Shown piece after piece: positions 9,913-18,347 of a stretch of DNA of 64,000 nucleotides (position 1 is its first letter; every line of letters starts with the position of its first letter). The DNA is from Chryseobacterium sp. CH21 (GTDB lineage: Bacteria; Bacteroidota; Bacteroidia; Flavobacteriales; Weeksellaceae), in contig NZ_QICI01000067.1 of assembly GCF_004119445.1 (NCBI RefSeq), positions 39,142-103,141 of the forward strand, written 5' to 3'. The translations under genes were made by a program, and so were the position numbers. Under the pieces are notes generated by a model that had not been told where the DNA came from, did no database searches, and saw nothing but the letters and a program-made list of their open reading frames with translations.

Positions 9913-10334
9913 TTACATTAAAATAGTAAATATTAATTTAAAACTATTTATTAATGTAATTAATTTCATAATAATATTTTATTTTAAATAAAACTACTAA
10001 TATTTAAGTTTTTAATTTAAATTTATCGCATCACAATATTATGTTGTACCGTTTACCCAGATTGTATTTGAGGGAGTTTCAAGCCGTTTTTTAACGTCTT
10101 ATGCAATGGCTTCTTTTGAATTTATTCTGGCGTAAATTGATATTCCAACCATTTACTGTCAGAAAAGTGTAGTATTATACCCAATTCCACTCCTGGAAAT
10201 TTATCATATAGACCGGAAAACAATAATAATATTCATAGTAGTATTTCACTTAAGATTTTGCAAAAAGAATAATGTTTCAAAAAGGTAGCCTCTCTAATAC
10301 CTCAATAATTTTAAAATAATTTAAAATTTTTTAT
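9913..10334. other. Gene-free stretch
   Basis: About 420 bases with no convincing gene. The first 110 are very AT-rich. The part at 10040-10230 has more average composition and short open stretches (for example ATG at 10040 closing after 17 codons) that could be the remains of a decayed gene, but nothing is recognisable. Confidence 0.4.
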
Positions 10335-11048
10335 ATGAAACATTTATTTAAGTACTTTTTTCTTTTAGCCATTACCACGTTCTCGGTTGCCTGTAGCTCA
10401 GATAATGATGATGTAATGGACGTTAACCCGGATATTACCACGGTGTTCTACAAAAATGCTGATGAATTGGCTGCAACGTATGACAACAACAATTCGGTAA
10501 GCCAGGCCATCAGAAATCAAGCTTATGATCTGTACAAAAGAGGAAAATGGAGTGAACTGGAATCACTTTTTAAAGCTAACAGTTTAAATGGTGGATGGCC
10601 ACCAGCTAATGGAGGTTACAATATCGTTGATGATGTTCCTTTGCAGGTTGGACAGAAATTTGATAGATACAGCGGAGCTGTCGGAAGTTATAACGGAACC
10701 GGAGTTCCTACTTTAGGTGGCAGTTTTACAAGCCCTATTATCAATGGTTACACTTATACTTTTACCCAAAGAGCTCTAAACCAAGCTGAAGACAAATATG
10801 ATTTCTATTATGAAATTGATGTTTTGAACAATTCTATGCAGTTTAAAACCCAGACCGCAGATATTATTCCCTGGTTCAGCCAGGCAGGAAAAGGAAAACA
10901 AACCATGTGGAAAATTCCAATTGACATCAACACCGGATATCAGAAAACATGGAACAAACTGGCAGAAGAAGGCTATATAAAAGTTACCATTAAGAAAAGC
11001 CCAAGCGGAAAATATCCTAACTTAGTAGGCACAGTTATTCAGCCATAA
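10335..11048 (+). CDS. TNT-domain lipoprotein (NAD glycohydrolase toxin-like)
   Basis: A 237-residue lipoprotein. The lipobox ends at Cys20 (TFSVACSS). Residues about 85-222 follow the layout of the TNT domain, named after the tuberculosis necrotizing toxin, an NAD+ glycohydrolase: NGGWPPANGG (85-94), GQKFDRYSG (106-114), GGSFTSP (128-134), QRAL (145-148), YDFYYEIDV (155-163) and IIPWFSQAGKGKQ (177-189). Gln189 falls where the functionally required glutamine of TNT lies (IAPWFGQPGxGxQ). Family knowledge says such domains destroy NAD+ in target cells and need an immunity protein. The gene 10 bases downstream is the obvious candidate. No secretion-system genes are nearby. How a lipid-anchored form would act (surface, vesicle, contact) is unknown. 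The family call rests on motif reading. Confidence 0.75.
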   Translation: MKHLFKYFFLLAITTFSVACSSDNDDVMDVNPDITTVFYKNADELAATYDNNNSVSQAIRNQAYDLYKRGKWSELESLFKANSLNGGWPPANGGYNIVDDVPLQVGQKFDRYSGAVGSYNGTGVPTLGGSFTSPIINGYTYTFTQRALNQAEDKYDFYYEIDVLNNSMQFKTQTADIIPWFSQAGKGKQTMWKIPIDINTGYQKTWNKLAEEGYIKVTIKKSPSGKYPNLVGTVIQP

Positions 11049-11058
11049 ATCAATTCAG

Positions 11059-11478
11059 ATGCATTCAATATCAGAAAAAATAAAAATTACAGGAAAAGCT
11101 TCTGTTGAAAAAAGTACCTTTATTAATGATGAAGCTCTTCCCTCTGCAACAACAATTTTTACCTGCTGTGATTGCGGTCACAAAAACACATTTGAAATAG
11201 CACCCTATTCATCCGGGTTCCCTATCTTTCAACTGTATCATGAAGATAAAGTATTATCCAAAGATGAATTGTTACAACACGGAATCGTTAACGGAACTTC
11301 TCAAAGAATGTTTCATTTTGGTGAATTGACCGTTAATGATCTCCCCACTTTATATTTTGGTACAGAATGTTCTTCCTGCCATTCAAAATACATCTGCGTA
11401 TTCAGCTATGGTGAAAAACAACCCGGATTAATGATATTGAATATCTCAGGAGTCTGGAAATATGAAGAATTAAAATAA
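11059..11478 (+). CDS. Small zinc-ribbon-like protein, candidate immunity partner of the TNT lipoprotein
   Basis: A 139-residue cytosolic-looking protein with no signal peptide. Two cysteine pairs, CCDC (Cys36 and Cys39) and CSSC (Cys104 and Cys107), suggest a treble-clef or zinc-ribbon metal site built from both ends of a beta-rich fold. I do not recognise the family. It starts 10 bases after the stop of the TNT-domain gene and is followed by a terminator, so the two form a two-gene unit. Toxin-then-immunity order and small size fit an immunity role, but that is inference from position only. A regulator or an unrelated protein is possible. Confidence 0.65.
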   Translation: MHSISEKIKITGKASVEKSTFINDEALPSATTIFTCCDCGHKNTFEIAPYSSGFPIFQLYHEDKVLSKDELLQHGIVNGTSQRMFHFGELTVNDLPTLYFGTECSSCHSKYICVFSYGEKQPGLMILNISGVWKYEELK

Positions 11479-11505
11479 TTGAATAGAATTAAATCGGTTC
11501 ACAAT

Positions 11506-11537
11506 AAAACCACAATTTTTACAGTTGTGGTTTTTTG
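11506..11537 (+). terminator. Intrinsic terminator
   Basis: Stem AAAACCACAA (11506-11515) with TTGTGGTTTT (11525-11534), then T run. Confidence 0.85.
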
Positions 11538-11673
11538 ATTAAATTTTCCCCCTGATCATACAGATTTTTCTGTTTAAGAGATGATTATATCTTCTATTTT
11601 ATTTAAAACATTTTCTCTAAAGCTTTATTCATACATTTCCTGCTGTACATTTCACATTTTAGAAATCCTTTTC

Positions 11674-11681
11674 TATCTTTG
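11674..11681 (+). promoter_or_regulatory. -7 box of the MazG-like gene
   Basis: TATCTTTG matches TAnnTTTG, 18 bases before the ATG at 11700. An in-frame TTG inside this box (11679) should not be taken as the start. Confidence 0.6.
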
Positions 11682-11699
11682 TGGGAAATAAAAAAATTC

Positions 11700-12167
11700 A
11701 TGGATAAAATTGATAGTCTGAACCAAGTAGCAGAATTCCATACTACTTTCAAAGCCCCTATTTTAGATACCCCACAAATTCCTTCTCCGGAAAGATGCAA
11801 CCTTAGAGTAGAACTTTTACAGGAAGAATTAAACGAACTGAAACAAGCCATTGCAGATAATAATCTTGTAGAAATTGCGGATGCATTGTGTGATCTTCAG
11901 TATGTTTTGAGTGGTGCAGTGCTTGAATTCGGACTTGGCAGCAAATTTGTAGAGCTATTCAACGAAGTTCAGCGTTCTAATATGTCTAAAGCATGTGATA
12001 ATGAAGAACAGGCAAAAGAAACTGTTGAATTTTACAAAGAGAAGGAAGTAGAATCTTTTTATGAAAAGTCCGGAGAAAAATACAATGTTTACAGACAGGC
12101 AGATCATAAAGTATTGAAAAACAAATACTACTCTCCTGCTGATTTAAAATCAATTATCGAAAAATAA
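11700..12167 (+). CDS. MazG/PRA-PH-like nucleoside triphosphate pyrophosphohydrolase
   Basis: A 155-residue all-alpha NTP pyrophosphohydrolase. The metal-binding signature is visible: EELNE around residues 42-46 and ExxDALCD around 58-65, spaced as in the MazG, dUTPase-2 and HisE superfamily. Family members hydrolyse NTPs or modified nucleotides to monophosphate and pyrophosphate (house-cleaning). The start is the ATG at 11700 since the upstream in-frame TTG lies in the promoter. The gene leads a tight cluster, with the thioredoxin-like gene 3 bases after its stop and a DUF4230 gene after that. HisIE in this window has its own PRA-PH domain, so this is not the histidine enzyme. Confidence 0.82.
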   Translation: MDKIDSLNQVAEFHTTFKAPILDTPQIPSPERCNLRVELLQEELNELKQAIADNNLVEIADALCDLQYVLSGAVLEFGLGSKFVELFNEVQRSNMSKACDNEEQAKETVEFYKEKEVESFYEKSGEKYNVYRQADHKVLKNKYYSPADLKSIIEK

Positions 12168-12170
12168 AAT

Positions 12171-12734
12171 ATGAAAAAATTTATTACCAATATTGTTGTC
12201 TTTTCAAGCCTATTTTTAGCGGCACAACAGTTGAGTGCTCAAAAAGTAGTGGTGAACCGTAAGGTTGATTCTCAGAAAGATGGCAAAATGCTTTTAGGTG
12301 CCCAGCTGAAAGAGCAGTTTTTGAAAGCTCCTTATGCCGATTGGTATGTGAAAGAACATGATGAATATGCTATTGACAAACAAGCTGTAAGCGAATTAAG
12401 AAAGGGAAAACTTGGGAGTTATGATATTATTGTTTTCATGGGAACATGGTGCGAAGACAGCCACCGAGATGTTCCAAGATTAATGAAGATACTGGAAGAA
12501 GCCAACTATCCTGAAAGCAAACTGACTATTATTGCGGTAAACCGTAAGAAAGAATCTCCTGCCGGAGAAGAAAGTCTTTATAATATTCAGAAAGTTCCTA
12601 CCATTATCCTGAAAAGATACGGAAAAGAGGTTGGCAGAATCATAGAAATGCCCACTACTGGATATATTGAAAGAGATTTAGTTCAAATTTTGAAAAAGAA
12701 CGATTCATCTGTCATCAAAGAAATTTTTAAATAG
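12171..12734 (+). CDS. Exported thioredoxin-fold protein lacking the CxxC pair
   Basis: This 187-residue protein has a signal peptide (cut after LSAQ, residue 24) and a thioredoxin fold: strand IIVFMGTWCEDS at 86-97, helix, and the cis-proline loop KVPTIIL at 141-147. The active site reads WCEDS, so only one cysteine (Cys94) of the usual WCxxC is present; it cannot work as a dithiol oxidoreductase in the standard way. It could be monothiol, a thiol-binding or scaffold protein. It lies 3 bases after the MazG-like gene and 3 bases before the DUF4230 gene, so it is co-transcribed with them. Confidence 0.8.
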   Translation: MKKFITNIVVFSSLFLAAQQLSAQKVVVNRKVDSQKDGKMLLGAQLKEQFLKAPYADWYVKEHDEYAIDKQAVSELRKGKLGSYDIIVFMGTWCEDSHRDVPRLMKILEEANYPESKLTIIAVNRKKESPAGEESLYNIQKVPTIILKRYGKEVGRIIEMPTTGYIERDLVQILKKNDSSVIKEIFK

Positions 12735-12737
12735 ATT

Positions 12738-13343
12738 TTGAGAAATTATAAAACCATATTATCTTTTGCAGCCGGTGCCGGTGCGATGGTGCTGCTGTTT
12801 TTCGGTCTGAAATCCTGTTTGAACCTTGGAAATAAAACTGAAAAGTCAGATTATTATATCCTGACCAATCAGATCTCCAAGATGAATAAGATGGTGGTCA
12901 TGGAGCAGAATACTTCCAGCATGCAGAAAACCAAAATGGGTTATGAAGTTTTTGGGAAAGAGATTTCCAGCAACAGCATTATTACTTACACAAAAACTAA
13001 TGCTCAGGTTTCTTATGATCTTAACAAAATGAAGATCGAAGTAGATTCCATCAACAAAAAACTCATCATTACCGAGCTTCCTGATGCTGAGATAAGAATT
13101 ACTCCGAGCGTTGAAATTCAATCTTTGGACGATTCTTTTATCAACAGAATTTCGGAAAAAGACATTAAAAATGTTACTCAGAAAGCTAAGGAAACGGCAG
13201 AAAAATCTATTGATCAGAATCAGCTGAGAACCGAAGGCCGTAAACAGCTGATGGAAAATCTGAATAATGTTTTCGTTCTGGCTAAAGCTTTAAATTACGA
13301 AATAGAAGATAAAACCGGAAAAATTGGTATTTTGGGTCTTTAG
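12738..13343 (+). CDS. DUF4230 family membrane-anchored protein
   Basis: A 201-residue protein with one N-terminal membrane anchor (about residues 7-25, SFAAGAGAMVLLFFGL) and an exported mixed domain. The KMGYEVFGKEISSNSIITY segment and the closing region KALNYEIE match the DUF4230 family as I know it; function unknown. The start is a TTG at 12738, three bases after the previous stop; the next Met (residue 17) would delete the anchor, so TTG is preferred. Last gene of the MazG-thioredoxin-DUF4230 cluster. Confidence 0.75.
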   Translation: MRNYKTILSFAAGAGAMVLLFFGLKSCLNLGNKTEKSDYYILTNQISKMNKMVVMEQNTSSMQKTKMGYEVFGKEISSNSIITYTKTNAQVSYDLNKMKIEVDSINKKLIITELPDAEIRITPSVEIQSLDDSFINRISEKDIKNVTQKAKETAEKSIDQNQLRTEGRKQLMENLNNVFVLAKALNYEIEDKTGKIGILGL

Positions 13344-13423
13344 GAAGAATAAAATTTTACCCGTTTCCCATTTTGGCAAACACTTTGAATGATATCATTA
13401 TATAATATTGAAAATTCAAAGTC

Positions 13424-13606
13424 ATGGATAAAAAAGGAAACACCCAAAAGAAAGAGTCTGCCAATACCGCAGAAACCCAAAAGCAAAATCAGGATTTCCA
13501 GGATATTCCTGCCGCTTCGAAAAAGACCAATCCGCCTAATATTGATAAAGAAGACATCCAAAAATCTTCCAAAAATAAATCAGGAAAAACGGATAATACA
13601 AAATAA
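13424..13606 (+). CDS. Small lysine- and asparagine-rich hypothetical protein
   Basis: A 60-residue, highly polar protein (many Lys, Gln, Asn, Ser) with no hydrophobic segment and probably disordered. The ATG at 13424 follows a weak -7-like TAATATTG about 22 bases upstream and a strong two-way terminator follows. A longer overlapping frame (13389-13619) is less likely because it is rich in Ile/Arg codons atypical of the neighbours. Similar short disordered proteins are common in Chryseobacterium. Function unknown. Confidence 0.5.
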   Translation: MDKKGNTQKKESANTAETQKQNQDFQDIPAASKKTNPPNIDKEDIQKSSKNKSGKTDNTK

Positions 13607-13643
13607 CAAAGAGCTTTGAAGGCTTATTAATATTAAAAAAAAC

Positions 13644-13681
13644 GAAAAGTTCCGTCTCATACGAGGCGGAACTTTTCTTTC
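13644..13681. terminator. Bidirectional terminator between the small gene and leuB
   Basis: Stem GAAAAGTTCCG (13644-13654) with CGGAACTTTTC (13667-13677), flanked by A and T runs on either side; serves both converging units. Confidence 0.85.
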
Positions 13682-13703
13682 TAACTATCTAAATGAACTT
13701 TTT

Positions 13704-14828
13704 TTATACAATGGTTGATTTTCCGATCTTGACATTTTCAAAATTGTAATACGACTTCTCAGAATATCTGATATGGTCAGCAATAAAGCTTCCCACTTCA
13801 CTTGTTGAGTAATACTGTTTGGTGTTAAGATCAATCGTAACATACTTGTTTTCAATTGCATGTTCTACAGATTGTCTTAATTTATCTGCTGCTGCCTTTA
13901 AATTAAGATGATCCAACATCATGGCAACACTTAAAATGGAAGCAATAGGATTAGCAATTCCCTTTCCTTTCGCTTGTGGGTAAGATCCATGAATAGGCTC
14001 AAACAAAGCATTCTTCTCTCCTACTGATGCAGATGGCAGCAAACCGATAGAGCCTCCGATCACACTTGCTTCATCTGAAATAATATCCCCAAACATATTT
14101 TCCGTCAAAATAACATCAAAATGCTTAGGATTAAGAATCAGCTGCATGGCTGCATTGTCTACGAACATATAATCCAGCTGTACATCAGGATATTCCGGTG
14201 CAATTTCCTGACACGTTTTTCTCCACAATCTTGAAGTGTCAAGAACATTGGCTTTATCAATAAGGGTAAGCTTTTTATTTCTTTTCTGAGCCTCCTGAAA
14301 TGCCATATGAGCAATCGGAATAATATCTTCACGGCTGTATTTACAGACATCATAAGCATAAGCTCCTTCCGGATCTGTAAATTTTTCACCGAAATAAATT
14401 CCACTTACCAGTTCTCTGAAAATCTGGATATCAGCTCCTTCAATAATTTCTCTTTTCAAAGGACTTTTATCGATCAGAGATGCATACGTTTTCAAAGGAC
14501 GGATATTGGCAAACAATCCCAGTTCTTTACGAAGTTTCAATAATCCCTGTTCAGGTCTTACTTTTGCTTCCGGATTATTATCAAAAACCGGATCGCCAAT
14601 AGCCCCGAAAAGCACAGCATCAGATTCTTTACAAATCTTTAATGTTTCTTCAGGCAGAGGATTTCCTGTTTTAAAAATAGCTTCTGCACCGATTAATCCA
14701 TAGTCAAAATGGAATTTGCATTGAAAAGCTTCAGCAATAACATCTAATATTTTAATGCTTTCACTGATGATTTCCGGGCCAATCCCATCTCCGGGAAGAA
14801 CCGCAATTTTAAAATAATTGTCGCTCAT
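13704..14828 (-). CDS. leuB: 3-isopropylmalate dehydrogenase
   Basis: A 374-residue enzyme that oxidatively decarboxylates 3-isopropylmalate to 2-oxoisocaproate with NAD+, third step of leucine synthesis. Visible family features: LPGDGIGPE near the N-terminus, [19 protein letters not shown], the Mg/substrate aspartates in [11 protein letters not shown], and the NAD loop [15 protein letters not shown]. It is the last gene of leuA-leuC-leuD-leuB and its start overlaps the leuD end by 20 bases, pointing to translational coupling. Usual length for the family. Confidence 0.96.
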   Translation of the reverse strand: MSDNYFKIAVLPGDGIGPEIISESIKILDVIAEAFQCKFHFDYGLIGAEAIFKTGNPLPEETLKICKESDAVLFGAIGDPVFDNNPEAKVRPEQGLLKLRKELGLFANIRPLKTYASLIDKSPLKREIIEGADIQIFRELVSGIYFGEKFTDPEGAYAYDVCKYSREDIIPIAHMAFQEAQKRNKKLTLIDKANVLDTSRLWRKTCQEIAPEYPDVQLDYMFVDNAAMQLILNPKHFDVILTENMFGDIISDEASVIGGSIGLLPSASVGEKNALFEPIHGSYPQAKGKGIANPIASILSVAMMLDHLNLKAAADKLRQSVEHAIENKYVTIDLNTKQYYSTSEVGSFIADHIRYSEKSYYNFENVKIGKSTIV

Positions 14829-15417
14829 TTGCTTTTTGTGTTTCTAATTCAAATTCTGTGATCGTCTGCTTTCTGCTGATTAAAAAATCAATATCATCAT
14901 AGCCGTTTAGCAGGCATATTTTTTTGTAAGAATCAATTTCAAAGGTTTCTGTAGTATCTTTGAAGCTGATGGACTGTAATTCCACGTCAATAGCAATTTC
15001 ATTGTCTGGATTTTCATTGATTCCTTCTAAAATTTCTTTTAAAAATTCTTCGGAAACTTTTACGGGAAGAAGTCCGTTATTCAGGGCATTTCCTTTAAAT
15101 ATATCCGCAAAATAACTGGAAACAATTACTTTAAAGCCATAATCTGTTAAAGACCAGGCTGCGTGTTCACGGCTGCTTCCACAACCGAAGTTATTTCCTG
15201 CCACCAGAATCTCACCTTCGAATTTAGGATTGTTTAAAACAAAGTCCGGATTGGGTTCTCCTGTATGTATATTGAATCTCCAGTCTCTGAACAGATTTTC
15301 TCCGAAACCCTTTCGGTCTATACTTTTCAGGAATCTAGCCGGAATAATCTGGTCTGTATCTATATTTTCTGCCGGCAGTGGAACTGCGCGGGATTTTAAA
15401 ACAACTAATTTTTGCAT
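14809..15417 (-). CDS. leuD: 3-isopropylmalate dehydratase small subunit
   Basis: A 202-residue subunit that forms the swivelling domain of isopropylmalate isomerase with LeuC. The family motif [16 protein letters not shown] and the opening [19 protein letters not shown] are clear. It overlaps leuB by 20 bases. It is separated from leuC by about 200 bases holding a palindromic repeat element (15441-15611) rather than a gene, unusual for subunits of one complex that are normally adjacent. Confidence 0.96.
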   Translation of the reverse strand: MQKLVVLKSRAVPLPAENIDTDQIIPARFLKSIDRKGFGENLFRDWRFNIHTGEPNPDFVLNNPKFEGEILVAGNNFGCGSSREHAAWSLTDYGFKVIVSSYFADIFKGNALNNGLLPVKVSEEFLKEILEGINENPDNEIAIDVELQSISFKDTTETFEIDSYKKICLLNGYDDIDFLISRKQTITEFELETQKANERQLF

Positions 15418-15440
15418 TTATTCTATATTGTTTAGACTTA

Positions 15441-15611
15441 GAACCACAAAAGGCACAAAAGTTTTCTTTTTATTTTTCAATTTACTTAACTGAAGTTCAC
15501 ATAAGAATGAAAATCAAAGATTTTCAAAAAGCTTAAGTGTTCTTTTTCTACAAGCAAATGGAATCTTCTTCTTAATTAAGTGTTATCATCTTTTGTGTCT
15601 TTGTGGTTAAA
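15441..15611. repeat. MITE-like palindromic element between leuC and leuD
   Basis: The ends form a long imperfect inverted repeat, AACCACAAAAGGCACAAAAG at about 15441-15460 and CTTTTGTGTCTTTGTGGTT ending about 15609. Inside is a second palindrome, GAAAATCAAAGATTTTC. The layout matches two elements in the his operon (46881-47066 and 48473-48649), whose ends are AACGCAAAG(A/G)CGCAA-like and whose interior also holds a GAAAAtc-agATTTTC palindrome. No coding sequence. Confidence 0.65.
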
Positions 15612-15617
15612 TTCTTT

Positions 15618-17006
15618 TTAGTTTACACTTTCAAAAGCTGAGATTTTACCTTCTATTGCTGCTTTTGCTGCGGTAAGCGGACTGGCAAGAATTGTTCTTG
15701 AACCTTGTCCCTGTCTGCCTTCAAAGTTTCTGTTGGAAGTGGAAACACAATATTCTCCTTCCGGAATTTTATCATCATTCATCGCCAAACACGCTGAACA
15801 TCCCGGCTGACGAATCTGAAACCCTGCCTCACTGAATATTTTGTCCAAACCTTCCTCATAAATCTGTTTCACCACCTGTTGAGATCCCGGAACAATCAGT
15901 GCCTTTACAGCTTCTGACTTGCTTTTCCCTTTAATATATTGGGCTGCAGAACGGAAATCTTCTATTCTTGCGTTAGTACAGCTTCCTATGAAAACATAAT
16001 TAACTTTGATACTGTTGACAGTCTGTCCGGCTGCCAGTCCCATATATTTTAATGCTTTCTCTTCAGATTCATTTTGTGGTGCCGGAATAACTTCGCGGAT
16101 GGAAATCCCCATTCCCGGGTTGGTTCCATACGTAATCATTGGATAAATATCTGATGCGTCAAAGCTTAATTCTTCATCAAAAATGGCTCCTTCATCTGTT
16201 TTCAAAGTTTTCCAATAGGCTACTTTTTCATTCCATTCTTCTTTTTGTGGAGCGAATTTTCTTCCCTGTACATAATTAAAAGTGGTTTCATCAGGAGCAA
16301 TCATTCCGCCTCTGGCACCCATTTCAATACTCATGTTACAGACTGTCATTCTTCCTTCCATTGACATTTCTTCAAATACATTACCTGCATATTCACAGAA
16401 ATATCCTGTTCCTCCGTCTGTTCCTATTTTTGAAATGATATAAAGAATAACATCCTTAGGCTGAACATTTTCATTCAGTTTACCATTCACAGTAATTCTC
16501 ATGGATTTTGGCTTGTTCAGCAATAAACATTGACTGGCAAATACCTGAGCAACCTGGCTGGTTCCAATTCCAAAGGCAATAGATCCAAATGCACCATGCG
16601 TAGAGGTATGGCTGTCACCACACACAATACTCATTCCCGGCTGGGTAATCCCTAATTCCGGAGCGATGATATGAACAATTCCCTGATATTGATGTCCTAA
16701 TCCGAAAAGTTCGATATTGTTTTTCTGACAGTTTTCCGTAAGCTGCTCTACCTGATTTCTTGAAAGCTCATCTTTGATGGGCTGCTCCTGATGCAAAGTG
16801 GGTACATTGTGATCCGCAGTGGCTACAATCTGTTCCGGTCTGAATATTTCCAGATTTCTGGATTCAAGCTCAGCAAAAGCCTGAGGGCTGGTTACCTCGT
16901 GAATAAGATGTTTGTCTATATAAATGATCTGAGGTCCGTCCGGAATGGTTTCTACCACATGAGCGTCCCAAACTTTATCAAAAAGTGTCTTTTTATTGTT
17001 GTCCAT
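15618..17006 (-). CDS. leuC: 3-isopropylmalate dehydratase large subunit
   Basis: A 462-residue [4Fe-4S] aconitase-family enzyme converting 2- to 3-isopropylmalate with LeuD. The cluster cysteines lie in [13 protein letters not shown] and [13 protein letters not shown]; the histidine-rich substrate region [22 protein letters not shown] is intact. Standard bacterial LeuC length. It follows leuA (29-base gap) in the leu operon and precedes the repeat element that separates it from leuD. Confidence 0.96.
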   Translation of the reverse strand: MDNNKKTLFDKVWDAHVVETIPDGPQIIYIDKHLIHEVTSPQAFAELESRNLEIFRPEQIVATADHNVPTLHQEQPIKDELSRNQVEQLTENCQKNNIELFGLGHQYQGIVHIIAPELGITQPGMSIVCGDSHTSTHGAFGSIAFGIGTSQVAQVFASQCLLLNKPKSMRITVNGKLNENVQPKDVILYIISKIGTDGGTGYFCEYAGNVFEEMSMEGRMTVCNMSIEMGARGGMIAPDETTFNYVQGRKFAPQKEEWNEKVAYWKTLKTDEGAIFDEELSFDASDIYPMITYGTNPGMGISIREVIPAPQNESEEKALKYMGLAAGQTVNSIKVNYVFIGSCTNARIEDFRSAAQYIKGKSKSEAVKALIVPGSQQVVKQIYEEGLDKIFSEAGFQIRQPGCSACLAMNDDKIPEGEYCVSTSNRNFEGRQGQGSRTILASPLTAAKAAIEGKISAFESVN

Positions 17007-17035
17007 TGTTTACTTTATCTTGATTTAAATCAAAC

Positions 17036-18199
17036 CTATCCAATTTTTCTATTGAAAGAATCCATCATCAGGCTCAGATCATCATTACATATTTCTTTTT
17101 TAAGGTCAGCGATTTTCAAAAACTCCTGATATAGATAATCAAGTTCGTTTTTGGTCACTTCATAGCCAATATGCTTGAAGCGGTAAGCCAATGCTGAACG
17201 TCCGCTTCTGGCAGTAAGAATAATCGAAGAAGCATTCACTCCTACTTCTGCAGGATCAATGATTTCATAAGTTTCTCTGTTTTTAATCACACCATCCTGA
17301 TGAATTCCCGAACTGTGAGCAAAGGCATTAGCACCAACAATAGCTTTGTTAGGCTGTACAGACATTCCCATAAGATCAGACACCATTGTACTCATTTCAT
17401 TCAACATTCTGGAATTCACATCGGTATGCAGGTTCAAATCTTTATGCTGTTTCAAAATCATGACGACTTCCTCCAAGGCTGTATTCCCTGCTCTTTCTCC
17501 TAATCCATTGATGGTACATTCAATCTGACGTGCTCCGTTGATGGCTCCGGCAATAGAATTCGCTGTAGCTAATCCAAGATCATTGTGACAATGGCATGAA
17601 AGCACCGCTTTTTCGATTCCTTTTACATTTTCTTTCAGATATTTGATTTTCTGACCATATTCTTCAGGCAGGCAATATCCTGTGGTATCAGGGATATTCA
17701 GGACAGTTGCTCCAGCTTTGATAACAGCTTCGCAAACCCTTGCCAAATATTCATTATCCGTTCTTCCGGCATCTTCAGCATAAAATTCTACGTCTTCCAC
17801 ATATGTTTTAGCATACCTCACAGCATCTGCTGCCCTTTCAATAATATCTTCTCTTGTTGAGTTGAATTTATATTTAATATGAGAATCAGAAGTTCCGATT
17901 CCGGTGTGAATTCTTGGTTTCTTTGCCAATTTCAGAGCTTCCGCAGCCACGTCAATATCTTTTTTGTTCGCTCTTGTCAGCCCGCATACCTTTGCATTTT
18001 TTACCAGTTTTGAGATTTCTGAAACAGATTCAAAATCTCCTGGGCTCGAAATTGGGAATCCCGCTTCAATGATATCAATTCCTAATTCGTCAAGCCTTTC
18101 AGCAATAATCAGCTTTTGTTCCGTATTCAGTTTACATCCCGGAACCTGTTCCCCATCTCTCAGTGTCGTATCAAAAATTTCGATTTTTTCGGAATTCAT
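17036..18199 (-). CDS. leuA: 2-isopropylmalate synthase, short form
   Basis: A 387-residue enzyme that condenses acetyl-CoA with 2-oxoisovalerate, the first committed step to leucine. The DRE-TIM barrel signature [11 protein letters not shown], the metal histidines in [13 protein letters not shown] and the NGLGERAGN loop are intact, followed by SGIHQDG. The chain ends after the accessory helical region and lacks the roughly 120-residue C-terminal domain that binds leucine for feedback inhibition in longer LeuA. First gene of leuA-leuC-leuD-leuB. Citramalate or homocitrate synthase are alternatives by fold, but context supports LeuA. Confidence 0.93.
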   Translation of the reverse strand: MNSEKIEIFDTTLRDGEQVPGCKLNTEQKLIIAERLDELGIDIIEAGFPISSPGDFESVSEISKLVKNAKVCGLTRANKKDIDVAAEALKLAKKPRIHTGIGTSDSHIKYKFNSTREDIIERAADAVRYAKTYVEDVEFYAEDAGRTDNEYLARVCEAVIKAGATVLNIPDTTGYCLPEEYGQKIKYLKENVKGIEKAVLSCHCHNDLGLATANSIAGAINGARQIECTINGLGERAGNTALEEVVMILKQHKDLNLHTDVNSRMLNEMSTMVSDLMGMSVQPNKAIVGANAFAHSSGIHQDGVIKNRETYEIIDPAEVGVNASSIILTARSGRSALAYRFKHIGYEVTKNELDYLYQEFLKIADLKKEICNDDLSLMMDSFNRKIG

Positions 18200-18227
18200 A
18201 AGTGAAGTTTTTTACTTAATTTTGGCT

Positions 18228-18256
18228 CAAAACTACAGCATGCAATATTTTTTCAA
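18228..18256 (-). promoter_or_regulatory. Promoter of the leu operon
   Basis: On the minus strand TTG (18256-18254), an 18-base gap, then TAGTTTTG (18235-18228), a good Bacteroidota -33/-7 pair, about 28 bases before the leuA ATG. The leader is too short for an attenuator, and no leucine-rich leader peptide was seen. Confidence 0.65.
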
Positions 18257-18347
18257 TTTCATTTTTTTTGAAAATTACAATATTCAACAGCTGAAAAAAC
18301 AATTGTATTCATTTGTTAATCAATAATTTAATTTCTAAAAATTTACA

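Noticed and set aside
10040..10140. Remnant of a transposase before the TNT gene
   Set aside because: Short closed frames only; no recognisable motif or terminal repeat.
18200..18347. A leucine attenuator or leader peptide before leuA
   Set aside because: Only about 28 bases separate the -7 box and the ATG; no Leu-rich frame or terminator hairpin there.
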